Origin: an uncultured Bacteroidales bacterium
Lineage (GTDB): Bacteria; Bacteroidota; Bacteroidia; Bacteroidales; ML635J-15
DNA length: 64,000 nucleotides
Direction of reading: 5' to 3'
Assembly: GCA_937899245.1 (NCBI GenBank)
Contig: CALDKB010000050.1
Span: 13,359-77,358, forward strand
Numbering within the stretch: position 1 is the stretch's first letter; each line of letters opens with the position of its first letter. The position numbers were made by a program, and so were the translations under genes. Below are positions 18,066-27,040 of the stretch, one piece after another. The notes below the pieces were generated by a model, which saw only the letters and a list, made by a program, of their open reading frames with translations, had not been told where the DNA came from and ran no database searches.

Positions 18066-19781
18066 ATGAAAAAATTATTTGCGTTATTGACAATCGCACT
18101 ATTGTGTGCATCCGGTACAACATTCGCTTGTACTAATTTCATTGTAACAAAAGGGGCATCAAACGACGGTTCTGCATTCCTGAGCTATGCGGCAGACAGC
18201 CACGTTCTCTACGGAGAATTGTACTACCGTCCTGCAGCCGACTACCAGCCAGGTACCATGATGAAAATATACAACTGGGATTCTGGTCAATATCTTGGAG
18301 ATATTCCTCAAGTTTTACACACATACAATGTTGTTGGAAACGTAAACGAATATCAGCTTGCAATCGGAGAAACCACCTACGGCGGCCGCGAGGAACTGTG
18401 GGAAGGCGATGGCATCATCGACTACGGAAGCTTGATCTATCTTGCACTTCAACGTTCGAAGAACGCCCGCGAAGCCATCAAGGTTATGACCGAACTCATG
18501 AGCACTTACGGTTACTGCAGCGAAGGCGAATCGTTTTCGATTGTTGACAAGAACGAAGCTTGGATTCTCGAAGTTATCGGCAAGGGCAAAGGCCAGAAAG
18601 GTGCTGTTTGGGTAGCTCGCCAAATTCCAGACGGATATGTTTCCGCTCATGCAAACCAGGCAAGAATTACAACTTTCCCATTAGCATCAAAGAAATGCAA
18701 AACCAGCGTAACATTCAAGAACATCGACAAGGTTGTAACCGACAAGAATGTAAACTGTGTTTACTCAGACGACGTTATCACTTTTGCTCGCGAAAAAGGT
18801 TATTTCAAGGGCAATGATGCAGATTTCAGCTTTTCAGACACATACGCACCGGTAGACTTCAGCGGAGCTCGCTTCTGCGAAATCAGAGTTTGGGCCTTCT
18901 TCAACGATGTATGCGACGGAATGAATCAATACTGGGAATATGCAAAGGGCACCAAGATTGAATACGACGCAAACGGATATGCAACTAACAGAATGCCTCT
19001 TTGGGTAAAACCTTCTAAGCCAGTAACACTTGAAACTGTTATGCACAACATGGGCAACCACCTTGAGGGCACAGAACTTGACATGAGCAAGGGCATTGGT
19101 GCAGGTCCGTTCGGTTGTCCTTACCGCTGGAGACCTATGACATGGGACTACAATGGAAAGGACTATATCCACGAAAGAGCAACAGGAACACAGCAGACCG
19201 GTTTCTCGTTTGTAGCACAACTTAGAGGAAATCTTCCTGATGTACTTGGCGCAATCAACTGGTTTGGTGCCGACGACTGTGCTACAACCGCATATGTTCC
19301 TATGTACGCTTCTATCTGCGAAATTCCTTACGCTTTCCGCGAAGGCAACGGCAGCATGATGGAATTCAAGCCAGACGCAGCATTCTGGATTTTCAACCTC
19401 GTATCTAATTTCGCTTACACCCGCTACTGCGACATTTTCCCTGAAATTCAGAATGTAAGAAAAGACCTTCATAAAAGTTTCAAGGAACAAACCGCTCAAC
19501 TCGAAAGCGAACTTCTCGAAGAAGCCAAGAACAACCCACAGGATGTATCCAAGAAACTTACAGAATATTCTGCAAAGGCATCTGAAAACACAATGCTGAC
19601 TTGGACTAAGCTGTTTGCCGACCTATTCGTTAAATATATGGATGGCAATATTAAAACCGCTCAGCCTGTTCCAGATGGATACAAGTACTACGCACCAAAG
19701 GTTGAACAACCGAAATATGGCAACGACTGGTACAGAAGAATCGTTGAAGACGACACTAATAAATTGTTAGAAGCAAAATAA
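18066..19781 (+). CDS. C69-family (PepD-like) dipeptidase
   Basis: A 571-residue N-terminal-nucleophile hydrolase of MEROPS C69, usually a broad dipeptidase. The precursor has a signal peptide cleaved just before C22 (TTFA / CTNFIVTKGAS), which exposes the cysteine as the N-terminal nucleophile. Family text follows: GSAFLSYAADSH, IGETTYGGREEL, GEGESF-like EGESFSIVDKNEAWILE, VSAHANQARI. A basic/acidic helical tail covers about 480-530. Periplasmic or surface peptide degradation is the likely role. It is followed 35 nt later by ornithine aminotransferase without a visible terminator, so joint transcription is possible. Confidence 0.92.
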   Translation: MKKLFALLTIALLCASGTTFACTNFIVTKGASNDGSAFLSYAADSHVLYGELYYRPAADYQPGTMMKIYNWDSGQYLGDIPQVLHTYNVVGNVNEYQLAIGETTYGGREELWEGDGIIDYGSLIYLALQRSKNAREAIKVMTELMSTYGYCSEGESFSIVDKNEAWILEVIGKGKGQKGAVWVARQIPDGYVSAHANQARITTFPLASKKCKTSVTFKNIDKVVTDKNVNCVYSDDVITFAREKGYFKGNDADFSFSDTYAPVDFSGARFCEIRVWAFFNDVCDGMNQYWEYAKGTKIEYDANGYATNRMPLWVKPSKPVTLETVMHNMGNHLEGTELDMSKGIGAGPFGCPYRWRPMTWDYNGKDYIHERATGTQQTGFSFVAQLRGNLPDVLGAINWFGADDCATTAYVPMYASICEIPYAFREGNGSMMEFKPDAAFWIFNLVSNFAYTRYCDIFPEIQNVRKDLHKSFKEQTAQLESELLEEAKNNPQDVSKKLTEYSAKASENTMLTWTKLFADLFVKYMDGNIKTAQPVPDGYKYYAPKVEQPKYGNDWYRRIVEDDTNKLLEAK

Positions 19782-19816
19782 TTCACAAAAAATCAACTTA
19801 AATAATTAAAATTCAA

Positions 19817-21037
19817 ATGAAAAGTTCACAAGATTACATTGAACTGGAAGCTAAATACGGTGCACACAACTATCACCCGCTACCAGTAGTTTTCGCTAAA
19901 GGAAAAGGCGCAAAGGTTTGGGACGTTGAAGGAAAAGAATACTACGATTTCCTATCAGCTTATTCTGCAGTAAACCAAGGTCACTGCCACCCAAAAATCG
20001 TAAAGGCTCTTACAGACCAGGCACAGAAGCTTACATTGAGCTCAAGAGCATTCTACAATGATTGCCTTGGAGAATGGGAAGAATATGTAACAAAGTACTT
20101 CGGATACGACAAGGTCCTCCCAATGAACTCTGGTGCAGAAGCAGACGAAACAGCTCTTAAGTTGGCTCGTCGCTGGGGTACAGTTGTAAAAGGTATTCCG
20201 AACGATGAAACTTTGATCGTATGCTGCGAAGGCAACTTCCACGGACGTACAATTACCATCATCACAATGTCTAACGATCCTGATTCATACGCAAACTACG
20301 GTCCTTTGACTCCTGGTTTCATCCGTATACCTTACAACGATCCAGCAGCTTTGGAAAAAGTTCTTGCTGAAAAGGGTGACAAGGTTGCAGGCTTCTTATT
20401 GGAACCAATCCAGGGTGAAGCTGGCGTTTACGTTCCAGACGAAGGTTACTTGAAGAAATGCTACGACATCTGCAAGAAGTACAACGTATTGTTCATGGCA
20501 GACGAAGTACAGTGCGGTATTGCTCGTACAGGTAAGATGCTTGCTTGCGATCACGAAGGCGTTCGTCCAGACATCCTTATCTTAGGTAAGGCTCTTGGCG
20601 GTGGCGTATTCCCAATTTCTGCAGCATTGGCAGACGACGAAATCATGTTGACAATTAAGCCAGGTGAACACGGTTCAACTTTCGGTGGCAACCCATTGGC
20701 AACACGCGTAAGTATCGCTGCTTTGGAAGTTATCAAGGAAGAAAAGCTTACAGAAAAAGCTGATTATCTTGGTAAGATTTTCCGCGAAGAAATCATGAAG
20801 ATCGACTCTCCAATGATTGAAAAGGTTCGTGGTAAAGGTTTGTTGAACGCAGTTATCATTAAGCCTACAAACGGCAAGGAAGCTTGGGACGTTTGCTTAA
20901 AGATGAAGGAATACGGCGTATTGGCAAAACCAACTCACCAGCATATCATCCGTTTCGCTCCTCCTTTAGTAATCACCGAAGAAGAATTGCGCGACGCTAT
21001 CGAGAAGATCAAAGCAGCTATCCTTTCATTCAAGTAG
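19817..21037 (+). CDS. rocD: ornithine--oxo-acid aminotransferase
   Basis: PLP-dependent class III aminotransferase converting ornithine and 2-oxoglutarate to glutamate semialdehyde and glutamate. Full length (406 residues). Seen: YDFLSAYSAVNQGHCHP, the MNSGAEADETALKLAR phosphate-binding region, FHGRT, DEVQCGIARTG, and the PLP lysine K258 in ILGKALGGGVFP, followed by HGSTFGGNP. These match OAT rather than acetylornithine aminotransferase. Codon use is biased toward a few codons, suggesting high expression. A strong terminator follows. Confidence 0.95.
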   Translation: MKSSQDYIELEAKYGAHNYHPLPVVFAKGKGAKVWDVEGKEYYDFLSAYSAVNQGHCHPKIVKALTDQAQKLTLSSRAFYNDCLGEWEEYVTKYFGYDKVLPMNSGAEADETALKLARRWGTVVKGIPNDETLIVCCEGNFHGRTITIITMSNDPDSYANYGPLTPGFIRIPYNDPAALEKVLAEKGDKVAGFLLEPIQGEAGVYVPDEGYLKKCYDICKKYNVLFMADEVQCGIARTGKMLACDHEGVRPDILILGKALGGGVFPISAALADDEIMLTIKPGEHGSTFGGNPLATRVSIAALEVIKEEKLTEKADYLGKIFREEIMKIDSPMIEKVRGKGLLNAVIIKPTNGKEAWDVCLKMKEYGVLAKPTHQHIIRFAPPLVITEEELRDAIEKIKAAILSFK

Positions 21038-21059
21038 GATTTTGCAAGATTGAAATACT

Positions 21060-21088
21060 AAGGCCGTTCCTAAAGGACGGCCTTTTTT
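21060..21088 (+). terminator. rho-independent terminator after rocD
   Basis: AAGGCCGT (21060-21067) with ACGGCCTT (21077-21084) followed by a T run. Confidence 0.9.
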
Positions 21089-21104
21089 TATTGAATAATG
21101 CCAT

Positions 21105-21138
21105 AAAAAAAGGAGACTCCAACAGGAATCTCCTTTTT
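21105..21138 (-). terminator. terminator for the DUF1015 gene (bidirectional in form)
   Basis: AAAAAAGGAGA / TCTCCTTTTT stem (21105-21115, 21129-21138). On the minus strand it is followed by a T run and lies 22 nt after the DUF1015 stop. Confidence 0.8.
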
Positions 21139-21160
21139 CATATTCTGTGTGTAAATAATT

Positions 21161-22405
21161 TTACAGCTTGTGGATTGCAAGGCCAGAACGAAGCTTTGGT
21201 TCGAACCAAGTAGTCTTCGGAGGCATAATGCTACCAGAATCGGCGATGTTGATAAGCTGATCCATTGAAACTGGATACAAAGCAAATGCAACAACCATTT
21301 CGCCAGAATCAACGCGACGCTTCAATTCGCCAAGACCACGGATACCGCCAACGAAATCGATACGGTTGCTAGTTCTAAGGTCTGCAATTCCGAGGATGTC
21401 GTTCAAAACGTGCTTAGAAAGGATGTTTACGTCCAATACACCAAGTGGAGTGTTGTCGTAAGAACCCTGCTTTGCGTTCATCTTGTACCAGTGACCGTCG
21501 AGGTACATGCTAAATTCGTGCAATGAAGCCGGCTTGTAGATTTCAGTACCCATATCCTGAACTACGAAGTTAGCAACGATCTTGTTCAAGAAATCTTCCT
21601 TGCTCAAGCCATTCAAATCCTTAACTACGCGGTTGTAGTCGATGATCTTAAGCTGAGTATCCGGGAAGTGAACAGCCATAAAGTAGTTGTATTCTTCCTT
21701 ACCAGTGTGGTTCGGGTTCTTGCCTGCATATTCCTTACCGATACGGCTAGCAGCAGCAGTACGATGGTGACCATCAGCAACGTAAGTATAAGGAACCTTA
21801 GTTGCGAAAAGTTCTTCGATACGCTTGTTTGTTGCATCGTCGTCGATTACCCAGAAATGATGACCGAAGCCGTCTTCTGCTGTAAAATCGTATTCTGGCT
21901 TTTGATTCTTAACGATATTGTCAACGATAGCGTCGATTTCTGGAACTGCCTTGTAAGAGAAGAATACCGGTTCAAGGTTAGCGTTGACGTAGCGAGTCAA
22001 TACCATACGGTCTTCTTCCTTTTCGATACGTGTAAGCTCGTGCTTCTTAATTACGCCATTGAAGTAATCCTCTGAGAAAGCACAACCAACAATACCATAC
22101 TGAGTGCGGCCGTCCATTGTCTGAGCATAGATATAGAATTTTGGCTTGTCATCCTGGATAAGCCATCCTTCCTTCTGCATCTTTTCGAAATTTTCAACTG
22201 CCTTGTTGTAAACAACTTCGCTATGAAGATCAGTACCTTTTGGAAGATCGATTTCTGCGCGTGTTACATGAAGCAAAGATTCCTTCTTGCCATCAGCCAT
22301 CTGAGCAGCTTCTTCTGAATTCATTACATCGTAAGGCAGACAAGATACCTTCTCTACCAAGTTCTTAGGAGGACGTAAGCCTCTAAAAGGTTTTACTATT
22401 GCCAT
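21161..22405 (-). CDS. DUF1015 family protein
   Basis: A 414-residue cytoplasmic protein of the DUF1015 family, often placed near amino-acid genes (serA/serC) in Bacteroidota; here it converges on rocD. The N-terminal VKPFRGLRPP and LPYDVM are typical, as is the central VADGHHRTAAASRIG, a ParB-like/sulfiredoxin-like nucleotide-binding motif. Molecular role not established; nucleotide-dependent amino-acid kinase activity is a guess from the related ParB-like serine kinase family. Has its own -7 box. Confidence 0.9.
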   Translation of the reverse strand: MAIVKPFRGLRPPKNLVEKVSCLPYDVMNSEEAAQMADGKKESLLHVTRAEIDLPKGTDLHSEVVYNKAVENFEKMQKEGWLIQDDKPKFYIYAQTMDGRTQYGIVGCAFSEDYFNGVIKKHELTRIEKEEDRMVLTRYVNANLEPVFFSYKAVPEIDAIVDNIVKNQKPEYDFTAEDGFGHHFWVIDDDATNKRIEELFATKVPYTYVADGHHRTAAASRIGKEYAGKNPNHTGKEEYNYFMAVHFPDTQLKIIDYNRVVKDLNGLSKEDFLNKIVANFVVQDMGTEIYKPASLHEFSMYLDGHWYKMNAKQGSYDNTPLGVLDVNILSKHVLNDILGIADLRTSNRIDFVGGIRGLGELKRRVDSGEMVVAFALYPVSMDQLINIADSGSIMPPKTTWFEPKLRSGLAIHKL

Positions 22406-22449
22406 TTCTTATGTTTTTTAATTAGTTATACATTATAAATAATAGGTTG

Positions 22450-22457
22450 CAAAGATA
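22450..22457 (-). promoter_or_regulatory. -7 promoter box for DUF1015 gene
   Basis: Minus-strand TATCTTTG, exact match to TAnnTTTG, about 44 nt before the ATG at 22405. Confidence 0.6.
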
Positions 22458-22556
22458 ACTTTTTTATCAGTGAAAAGAATCTTAAATAGATTTTATTTTA
22501 GCTTGTCGGTTCAAATTAATTAACAATAACTTAACGCACATGTGATACAAACCGAT

Positions 22557-22564
22557 TATCTTTG
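22557..22564 (+). promoter_or_regulatory. -7 promoter box for the BI-1 gene
   Basis: TATCTTTG exact match, 24 nt before the ATG at 22589. Confidence 0.65.
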
Positions 22565-22588
22565 CAGAAAATTATAAATCAATAAAAA

Positions 22589-23332
22589 ATGAACATTTCA
22601 AGAACATCAAATCCAACTCTAGGCGAGAATGCCTTCACAAAAGGTGTTGAATACGACGGCACAGCAATGACCGTTAAGGGTGCAATGAACAAAACATTGA
22701 TACTTTTTGCCCTGCTTCTTGTTTCGGCAATTGTATCGTGGAAAATGACTTTTTCGGGCAATACGCTTGGCACCGCCCTGTTTTTCCCTGCATTAATTGC
22801 AGCTTTTATCTTGAGCTTAGTCACTTCCTTTGCAAAAAAAGCAGCCAAATACACAGCACCAATATACGCTATATGCGAAGGTTTTGCCCTAGGTGCAATA
22901 TCATCTCTTTTTGAAGTTGCATATAGCGGAATCGTTTTCCAAGCTATTGCACTTACCCTTCTGGTATTCGGACTTATGCTGTTCATGTACAAGACGGGCA
23001 TACTCAAGGCATCAGGAAAATTTGTGAAAGGTCTTGTTATCGCGACATCAGCAATATGCATTTTCTACCTTGTAAGCTTTATTGCTAGTTTCTTCACAAC
23101 GGCAATTTCCGATTTTCTGTTTGCCAATCCCCTTATCGGAGCAGCCATCAGCCTTGTTATTGTCGCTGTTGCCGCACTAAACCTCATCCTCGACTTCGAC
23201 TTCATCGAGCAATCGGCTAATTCGGGAGCACCAAAATATATGGAATGGTATGCTGGATTCGGCCTTATGGTTACTTTGGTATGGTTATACATTGAGATTT
23301 TAAGACTTCTGTCGTATTTACGCAGAGACTAA
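22589..23332 (+). CDS. Bax inhibitor-1/YccA family membrane protein
   Basis: A 247-residue inner-membrane protein with about seven hydrophobic segments. The family signature region is visible: YTAPIYAICEGFALGAISSLFE after the second membrane segment, and the late LNLILDFDFIEQSANSGAPKYMEWYAGFGLM, with the aspartates of the transmembrane BI-1 calcium/proton channel family. Bacterial homologues such as YetJ are pH-sensitive calcium leak channels; YccA interacts with FtsH. Role here not determined. Single-gene unit with promoter and terminator. Confidence 0.92.
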   Translation: MNISRTSNPTLGENAFTKGVEYDGTAMTVKGAMNKTLILFALLLVSAIVSWKMTFSGNTLGTALFFPALIAAFILSLVTSFAKKAAKYTAPIYAICEGFALGAISSLFEVAYSGIVFQAIALTLLVFGLMLFMYKTGILKASGKFVKGLVIATSAICIFYLVSFIASFFTTAISDFLFANPLIGAAISLVIVAVAALNLILDFDFIEQSANSGAPKYMEWYAGFGLMVTLVWLYIEILRLLSYLRRD

Positions 23333-23350
23333 CAGAATAAATAGCACCAT

Positions 23351-23379
23351 AAAAAAGCGAACTTTGGTTCGCTTTTTTT
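23351..23379. terminator. bidirectional terminator between BI-1 and comF
   Basis: AAAAAAGCGAAC-TTTG-GTTCGCTTTTTT, 12-bp stem with A and T flanks, so it works on both strands. Its right arm reaches the comF stop codon (23378-23380). Confidence 0.88.
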
Positions 23380-24073
23380 ATGCCTTAGCCAAAGCGGCAA
23401 TACTCAATTTCAATCCTTCAATGCCGAGCAAAACACCTCCGCAGGATTCGGTTGTCGCTCCTGTTGTAATGACATCGTCAACCAGAAGAACATGCTTGTC
23501 CTTCAGCATTTCGATATCCGTCAGAATAAATTTTCCGGACACATTCTGCCAACGTTCCTCCTTGTTCATCTTTGTCTGGGTCTGGGTCTCCGCATTCCTA
23601 ACTAGTATGCCTGTTAGCACAGGAATCCCAGTTACTTCCGAAATGCCAGCACCAATCCTTTCGCTCTGATTATAGCCACGCTTTTTCTCGCGATTAGGAT
23701 GCAATGGAACGGGAATAATATAGTCAATGCCTGAAAAATTGCCAGAACTTATCATTTCAGCGCCCAATTCACGGCCAAGCACGATGCCGATCTCCGGCTT
23801 ATGACGATATTTCAAACTATGAAGCAACTTTCTGTATCGACTACCTTTCTGAAATGAAAACAAAGCCGTTGCACGTTCCAATTTCAACCTTCCCGCATAC
23901 ATCTGCATAATTGGATTGTCGAGCTCCTTGCAAAAATGCGTACGAGGCAATCCGAAAAGGCAATCGAAGCACAAAACGTCCTCGTTTCGCGTCAAAGCAC
24001 GACCACAAGCCTCGCAATTCTTCGGGAAAAACAAGAACCAAAAGTCCGACAGGTATTCAACAATCCGCTTCAT
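23378..24073 (-). CDS. ComF family protein (phosphoribosyltransferase-like)
   Basis: A 231-residue cytoplasmic protein. The N-terminus has a four-cysteine knuckle (CEACGRAL and CFDC near residues 18-40), then the PRTase domain with GRELGAEM, a region around IPVPLHPNREKKRGYNQ and the PRPP loop VLLVDDVITTGAT near 185-197. ComF proteins take part in DNA uptake in competent bacteria and may otherwise be salvage or helicase-associated. I take the ATG at 24073; the in-frame TTG at 24082 is part of the -7 box TATCTTTG. The leader between box and ATG is only 6 nt. Confidence 0.9.
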   Translation of the reverse strand: MKRIVEYLSDFWFLFFPKNCEACGRALTRNEDVLCFDCLFGLPRTHFCKELDNPIMQMYAGRLKLERATALFSFQKGSRYRKLLHSLKYRHKPEIGIVLGRELGAEMISSGNFSGIDYIIPVPLHPNREKKRGYNQSERIGAGISEVTGIPVLTGILVRNAETQTQTKMNKEERWQNVSGKFILTDIEMLKDKHVLLVDDVITTGATTESCGGVLLGIEGLKLSIAALAKA

Positions 24074-24079
24074 TGACGA

Positions 24080-24087
24080 CAAAGATA
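24080..24087 (-). promoter_or_regulatory. -7 promoter box for comF
   Basis: Minus-strand TATCTTTG exact match, ending 6 nt before the comF ATG; the transcript would be leaderless or nearly so. Confidence 0.6.
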
Positions 24088-24255
24088 CATGAAATGTTTA
24101 AATTAACGTTTCCATGCTTCAAGATTTCTGAGTCGCGAAGTTTATGTAGCAGAAAACAAGAATTGAGCAATATGCGAACTATTGAAAGGTTTCATAAAAT
24201 CTTATATCACAAAGGCTTACCTATCCCAAAAACAGCCAAATCCGCCGCCACACAT

Positions 24256-24288
24256 ACTGACAAAAAAACTGACAAAAAACTGACAAAA
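24256..24288 (+). repeat. three tandem copies of an ACTGACAAAA element upstream of the sigma-54 regulator
   Basis: Copies begin at 24256, 24268 and 24279, i.e. 12 and 11 bp apart, about one helical turn. The last copy covers the place where the -33 element would be, relative to the -7 box at 24305. Candidate operator. Confidence 0.6.
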
Positions 24289-24304
24289 TTTCATAAAATG
24301 TAAT

Positions 24305-24312
24305 TATCTTTG
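24305..24312 (+). promoter_or_regulatory. -7 promoter box for the sigma-54 activator-lptE-TPR-secG unit
   Basis: TATCTTTG exact match, 18 nt before the ATG at 24331. Confidence 0.65.
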
Positions 24313-24330
24313 CAAACTTATTTTGAAAAA

Positions 24331-25572
24331 ATGGAACTGAGTTTAGAAGATCTTCAGAAAATAAAGACAAGTAGCGGCCTAATTGGCAATTCGGCAGGAT
24401 TAAACCGAGCAATTAGCATTGCCGTACAAGTAGCTGCTACCGATTTGTCCGTACTAGTTCTTGGCGAAAGTGGAGCTGGAAAGGAAAAGATTCCCCAGAT
24501 TATTCATCGAAACAGCCGACGTTCAGGCAAGCCATATATTGCAGTAAACTGCGGCGCAATACCAGAAGGCACAATTGACTCTGAACTTTTTGGCCACGTA
24601 AAAGGAGCTTTCACAAACGCCATCACAGAACGCAAAGGATATTTTGAGGAAGCTAACGGAGGAACCATTTTCCTTGACGAAGTTGCAGAACTTCCAATGC
24701 CGACGCAAGCAAGACTTCTTAGAGTTCTAGAATCAGGAGAATTCATGAAAGTTGGCTCGTCAAAAGTTGAAAAAACCGACGTAAGAATCATTGCAGCGAC
24801 AAACGTCAACCTACAGGAACGGATAAATGACGGAAAATTCCGCGAGGACCTTTTCTATCGACTCAACACAGTACCGATAATTATACCACCTCTACGAGAA
24901 CGCAAGGAAGACATATCACTGTTGTTCCGCAAATTTGCCCGCGACTTTGCAGACAAATACAACATGCCAGCTATAACTCTGACAAATGACGCCGCATTGC
25001 TCCTGGAGCAATATCGTTGGCCTGGAAATGTACGCGAACTGAAACATGTCACCGACCAAATTTCAATCATTGAACAAAACAGGAACATTTCAGCCGAAAC
25101 GCTCAACAAATACCTAGTCGACATACACACCAGCACGGTGCCGGCCCTAATAAAGCCTGAACACACAAACGACTTTTCTTCGGAACGCGAAATTCTTTAC
25201 AAGGTTTTGTTCGACCTGAAAAAGGAAATGGACGAAATGAAAGTCCTCCTGAACGATATCATCGAACAAAACCCAAGCATAAGATACTCACTAAACAATA
25301 ACGACCACCAGATAATTACCGACCTGTCGGATACCGTTAAAATAAACACTCCAATACCTAATCCAAAGCGAGAACAATACGACCAGCAACACGAGGAACA
25401 ATCTGGAAGCGAAATCGTTGAAGTTGTATTAACAATCTCTGAACAAGAAAAAGAACTTATAACCAAAGCTCTGGAAAAAAACAAAAACAAGCGCAAACTC
25501 ACAGCCGAAGAACTCGGAATATCGGAGCGTACATTATATAGGAAAATCAAGGAATACGGAATAGGCAAATGA
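24331..25572 (+). CDS. sigma-54 interaction domain regulator (AAA+ with Fis-type HTH), GAFTNA variant
   Basis: A 413-residue AAA+ activator that should remodel sigma-54 RNA polymerase. It begins with the AAA+ domain; there is no receiver, PAS or GAF input domain. Walker A is GESGAGK (45-51); the sigma-54-contact loop reads GAFTNA (92-97), not GAFTGA; GGTIFLDEVAELP is Walker B and FREDLFYRLN follows. A long low-complexity linker (about 275-375) leads to a C-terminal Fis HTH (AEELGISERTLYRKIKEYGI). Start: ATG at 24331; the upstream TTG at 24310 overlaps the promoter. Its stop overlaps the lptE start by 4 nt, a pairing common in Bacteroidota. Confidence 0.9.
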   Translation: MELSLEDLQKIKTSSGLIGNSAGLNRAISIAVQVAATDLSVLVLGESGAGKEKIPQIIHRNSRRSGKPYIAVNCGAIPEGTIDSELFGHVKGAFTNAITERKGYFEEANGGTIFLDEVAELPMPTQARLLRVLESGEFMKVGSSKVEKTDVRIIAATNVNLQERINDGKFREDLFYRLNTVPIIIPPLRERKEDISLLFRKFARDFADKYNMPAITLTNDAALLLEQYRWPGNVRELKHVTDQISIIEQNRNISAETLNKYLVDIHTSTVPALIKPEHTNDFSSEREILYKVLFDLKKEMDEMKVLLNDIIEQNPSIRYSLNNNDHQIITDLSDTVKINTPIPNPKREQYDQQHEEQSGSEIVEVVLTISEQEKELITKALEKNKNKRKLTAEELGISERTLYRKIKEYGIGK

Positions 25573-26081
25573 CAGCTAACAGATTACATATTATCCTGCT
25601 GATTGCATTATGCATACCATTCGCGGCTTGCACTGGCGGATATTCCTTCACAGGAGCCGACATCAGTGCCGACACCAAGACATTTACTGTAGAATTATTC
25701 CCAAACCATGCAAGTCTTGTTCAACCGACACTTAGCAATGTTTTCACCGAAACACTAAAGGACAAATTCCTGTCGCAGACCAACTTGCAACTCATAAACG
25801 ACAATGGTGACCTTTACTTTGAAGGAGAAATCACAAATTATGCAGTAAGCGCACAGGCATACCAAGGCAACGAAACAGCAGCTCTCACAAGACTAACCAT
25901 CTCCGTTAAAGTCAAGTTCACCAACAACATAGAACCGAAAAAAAGCTTCGAATCAACGTTCTCCAGATATGCCGACTTTGAAAGTTCACAAAACCTATCA
26001 TCTGTTGAAGGAGAACTTATGCAGCAAATTTGCGACGAACTTGTAGACGACATTTTTAACAAATCCGTAGCTAACTGGTAA
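25569..26081 (+). CDS. lptE: LptE family LPS-assembly lipoprotein
   Basis: A 170-residue outer-membrane lipoprotein, plug of the LptD/LptE translocon that places LPS at the cell surface. The lipobox FAAC puts the lipidated cysteine at C21, followed by GGYSFTGADIS, the usual opening of the Bacteroidota LptE family. A central VELFPNHASLVQPTLSNVF and the repeat-like beta segments fit. It overlaps the regulator upstream by 4 nt (ATGA) and the TPR gene downstream by 1 nt (TAATG), so the three are translationally coupled. Confidence 0.88.
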   Translation: MTANRLHIILLIALCIPFAACTGGYSFTGADISADTKTFTVELFPNHASLVQPTLSNVFTETLKDKFLSQTNLQLINDNGDLYFEGEITNYAVSAQAYQGNETAALTRLTISVKVKFTNNIEPKKSFESTFSRYADFESSQNLSSVEGELMQQICDELVDDIFNKSVANW

Positions 26082-27034
26082 TGGACAAGGAAACATTCAC
26101 AAAATACGTCAACGACATATCGCTGCTAAACAGCGATACTCTTCCGGAACTCAAAGTGATGCTGGAAGAATATCCGTATTTTCAGTCCGCATGGATACTT
26201 TACATAAAAAATCTCCATGCCATAAAGGACATTCGATACGAAAGCAAGCTAAAGACAGCCAGCTCCTATGTTTCCGACAAAAAAATATTATTTGAGCTGA
26301 TAAAGGGACTATACACCACACAAGGTCATAAAAAAGCCGAAGCGGAAAAACAGCACGAAGAAACCTTAGTAGCGAAAACAGAGACTACGGTTGCGGCAGA
26401 AGAAATCGGACCGACAGAAAAAAATGACGAAGAAAATGTTTGTCCACAAATCGTAGCAGCCGAAAACATCGTCGAAGAAACAAGCCAAAGTGCTACGGAA
26501 GAAAACACAGCCGAACCAGTTTATCCGACCGAAGAGAAGCAAAACTCACGGCAGGAAGAGGAGCAAGAGAAAATAAAAGCGGCAATCGAAGCCCAGCTGC
26601 TAGCGCTTGGTTTCAAGCCTACAATTACATTTTCAGACGGAAAAGCTAACGTCTCCTTTGAAAAAATAGAAGAAATCGTAAGCGAAGAAGCACAAACGCC
26701 TATTCCAGAAGAAAAAGCAGAAGCGCCACACAACGAATCAAGGCAAGCAACATTATCGAGCAAGGACAAGAAGATGAACCTCATTGATGATTTCCTAAAG
26801 TCGGAAGCAAAGATAGTTCCAATAAAGAACTACCACAGTGACAGCACGTTATCTACCGATTCGCTCATTGAGGACGAAGAATTATTTAGTGAGAAGCTTG
26901 CAAAAATATATATCAAGCAAGGACACTATGAAAAAGCATTATCAACTTATGAAAAATTATATTTGAAATATCCCGAAAAAAATATTTACTTTGCAACCCA
27001 GATTGAATATGTTAAACGTTTAATAAATAAATAA
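26081..27034 (+). CDS. tetratricopeptide-type protein with acidic low-complexity middle
   Basis: A 317-residue protein without signal peptide. The N-terminal 90 residues are helical (YPYFQSAWILYIKNLHAIK) and resemble a conserved Bacteroidota domain. Residues about 95-230 are rich in Glu, Ala, Lys and Thr and probably disordered. The C-terminus carries one TPR unit (LAKIYIKQGHYEKALSTYEKLYLKYP). It lies between lptE and secG, as in many Bacteroidota; role unknown. A cytoplasmic adaptor connected with envelope biogenesis is a guess from position. Confidence 0.78.
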   Translation: MDKETFTKYVNDISLLNSDTLPELKVMLEEYPYFQSAWILYIKNLHAIKDIRYESKLKTASSYVSDKKILFELIKGLYTTQGHKKAEAEKQHEETLVAKTETTVAAEEIGPTEKNDEENVCPQIVAAENIVEETSQSATEENTAEPVYPTEEKQNSRQEEEQEKIKAAIEAQLLALGFKPTITFSDGKANVSFEKIEEIVSEEAQTPIPEEKAEAPHNESRQATLSSKDKKMNLIDDFLKSEAKIVPIKNYHSDSTLSTDSLIEDEELFSEKLAKIYIKQGHYEKALSTYEKLYLKYPEKNIYFATQIEYVKRLINK

Positions 27035-27040
27035 AAAATT

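Noticed and set aside
18834..19499. 221-codon minus-strand frame
   Set aside because: Antisense to the C69 dipeptidase; sequence is Cys-rich nonsense typical of a shadow frame.
24074..24082. TTG start for comF
   Set aside because: The TTG is the end of the -7 box TATCTTTG; ATG 24073 used.
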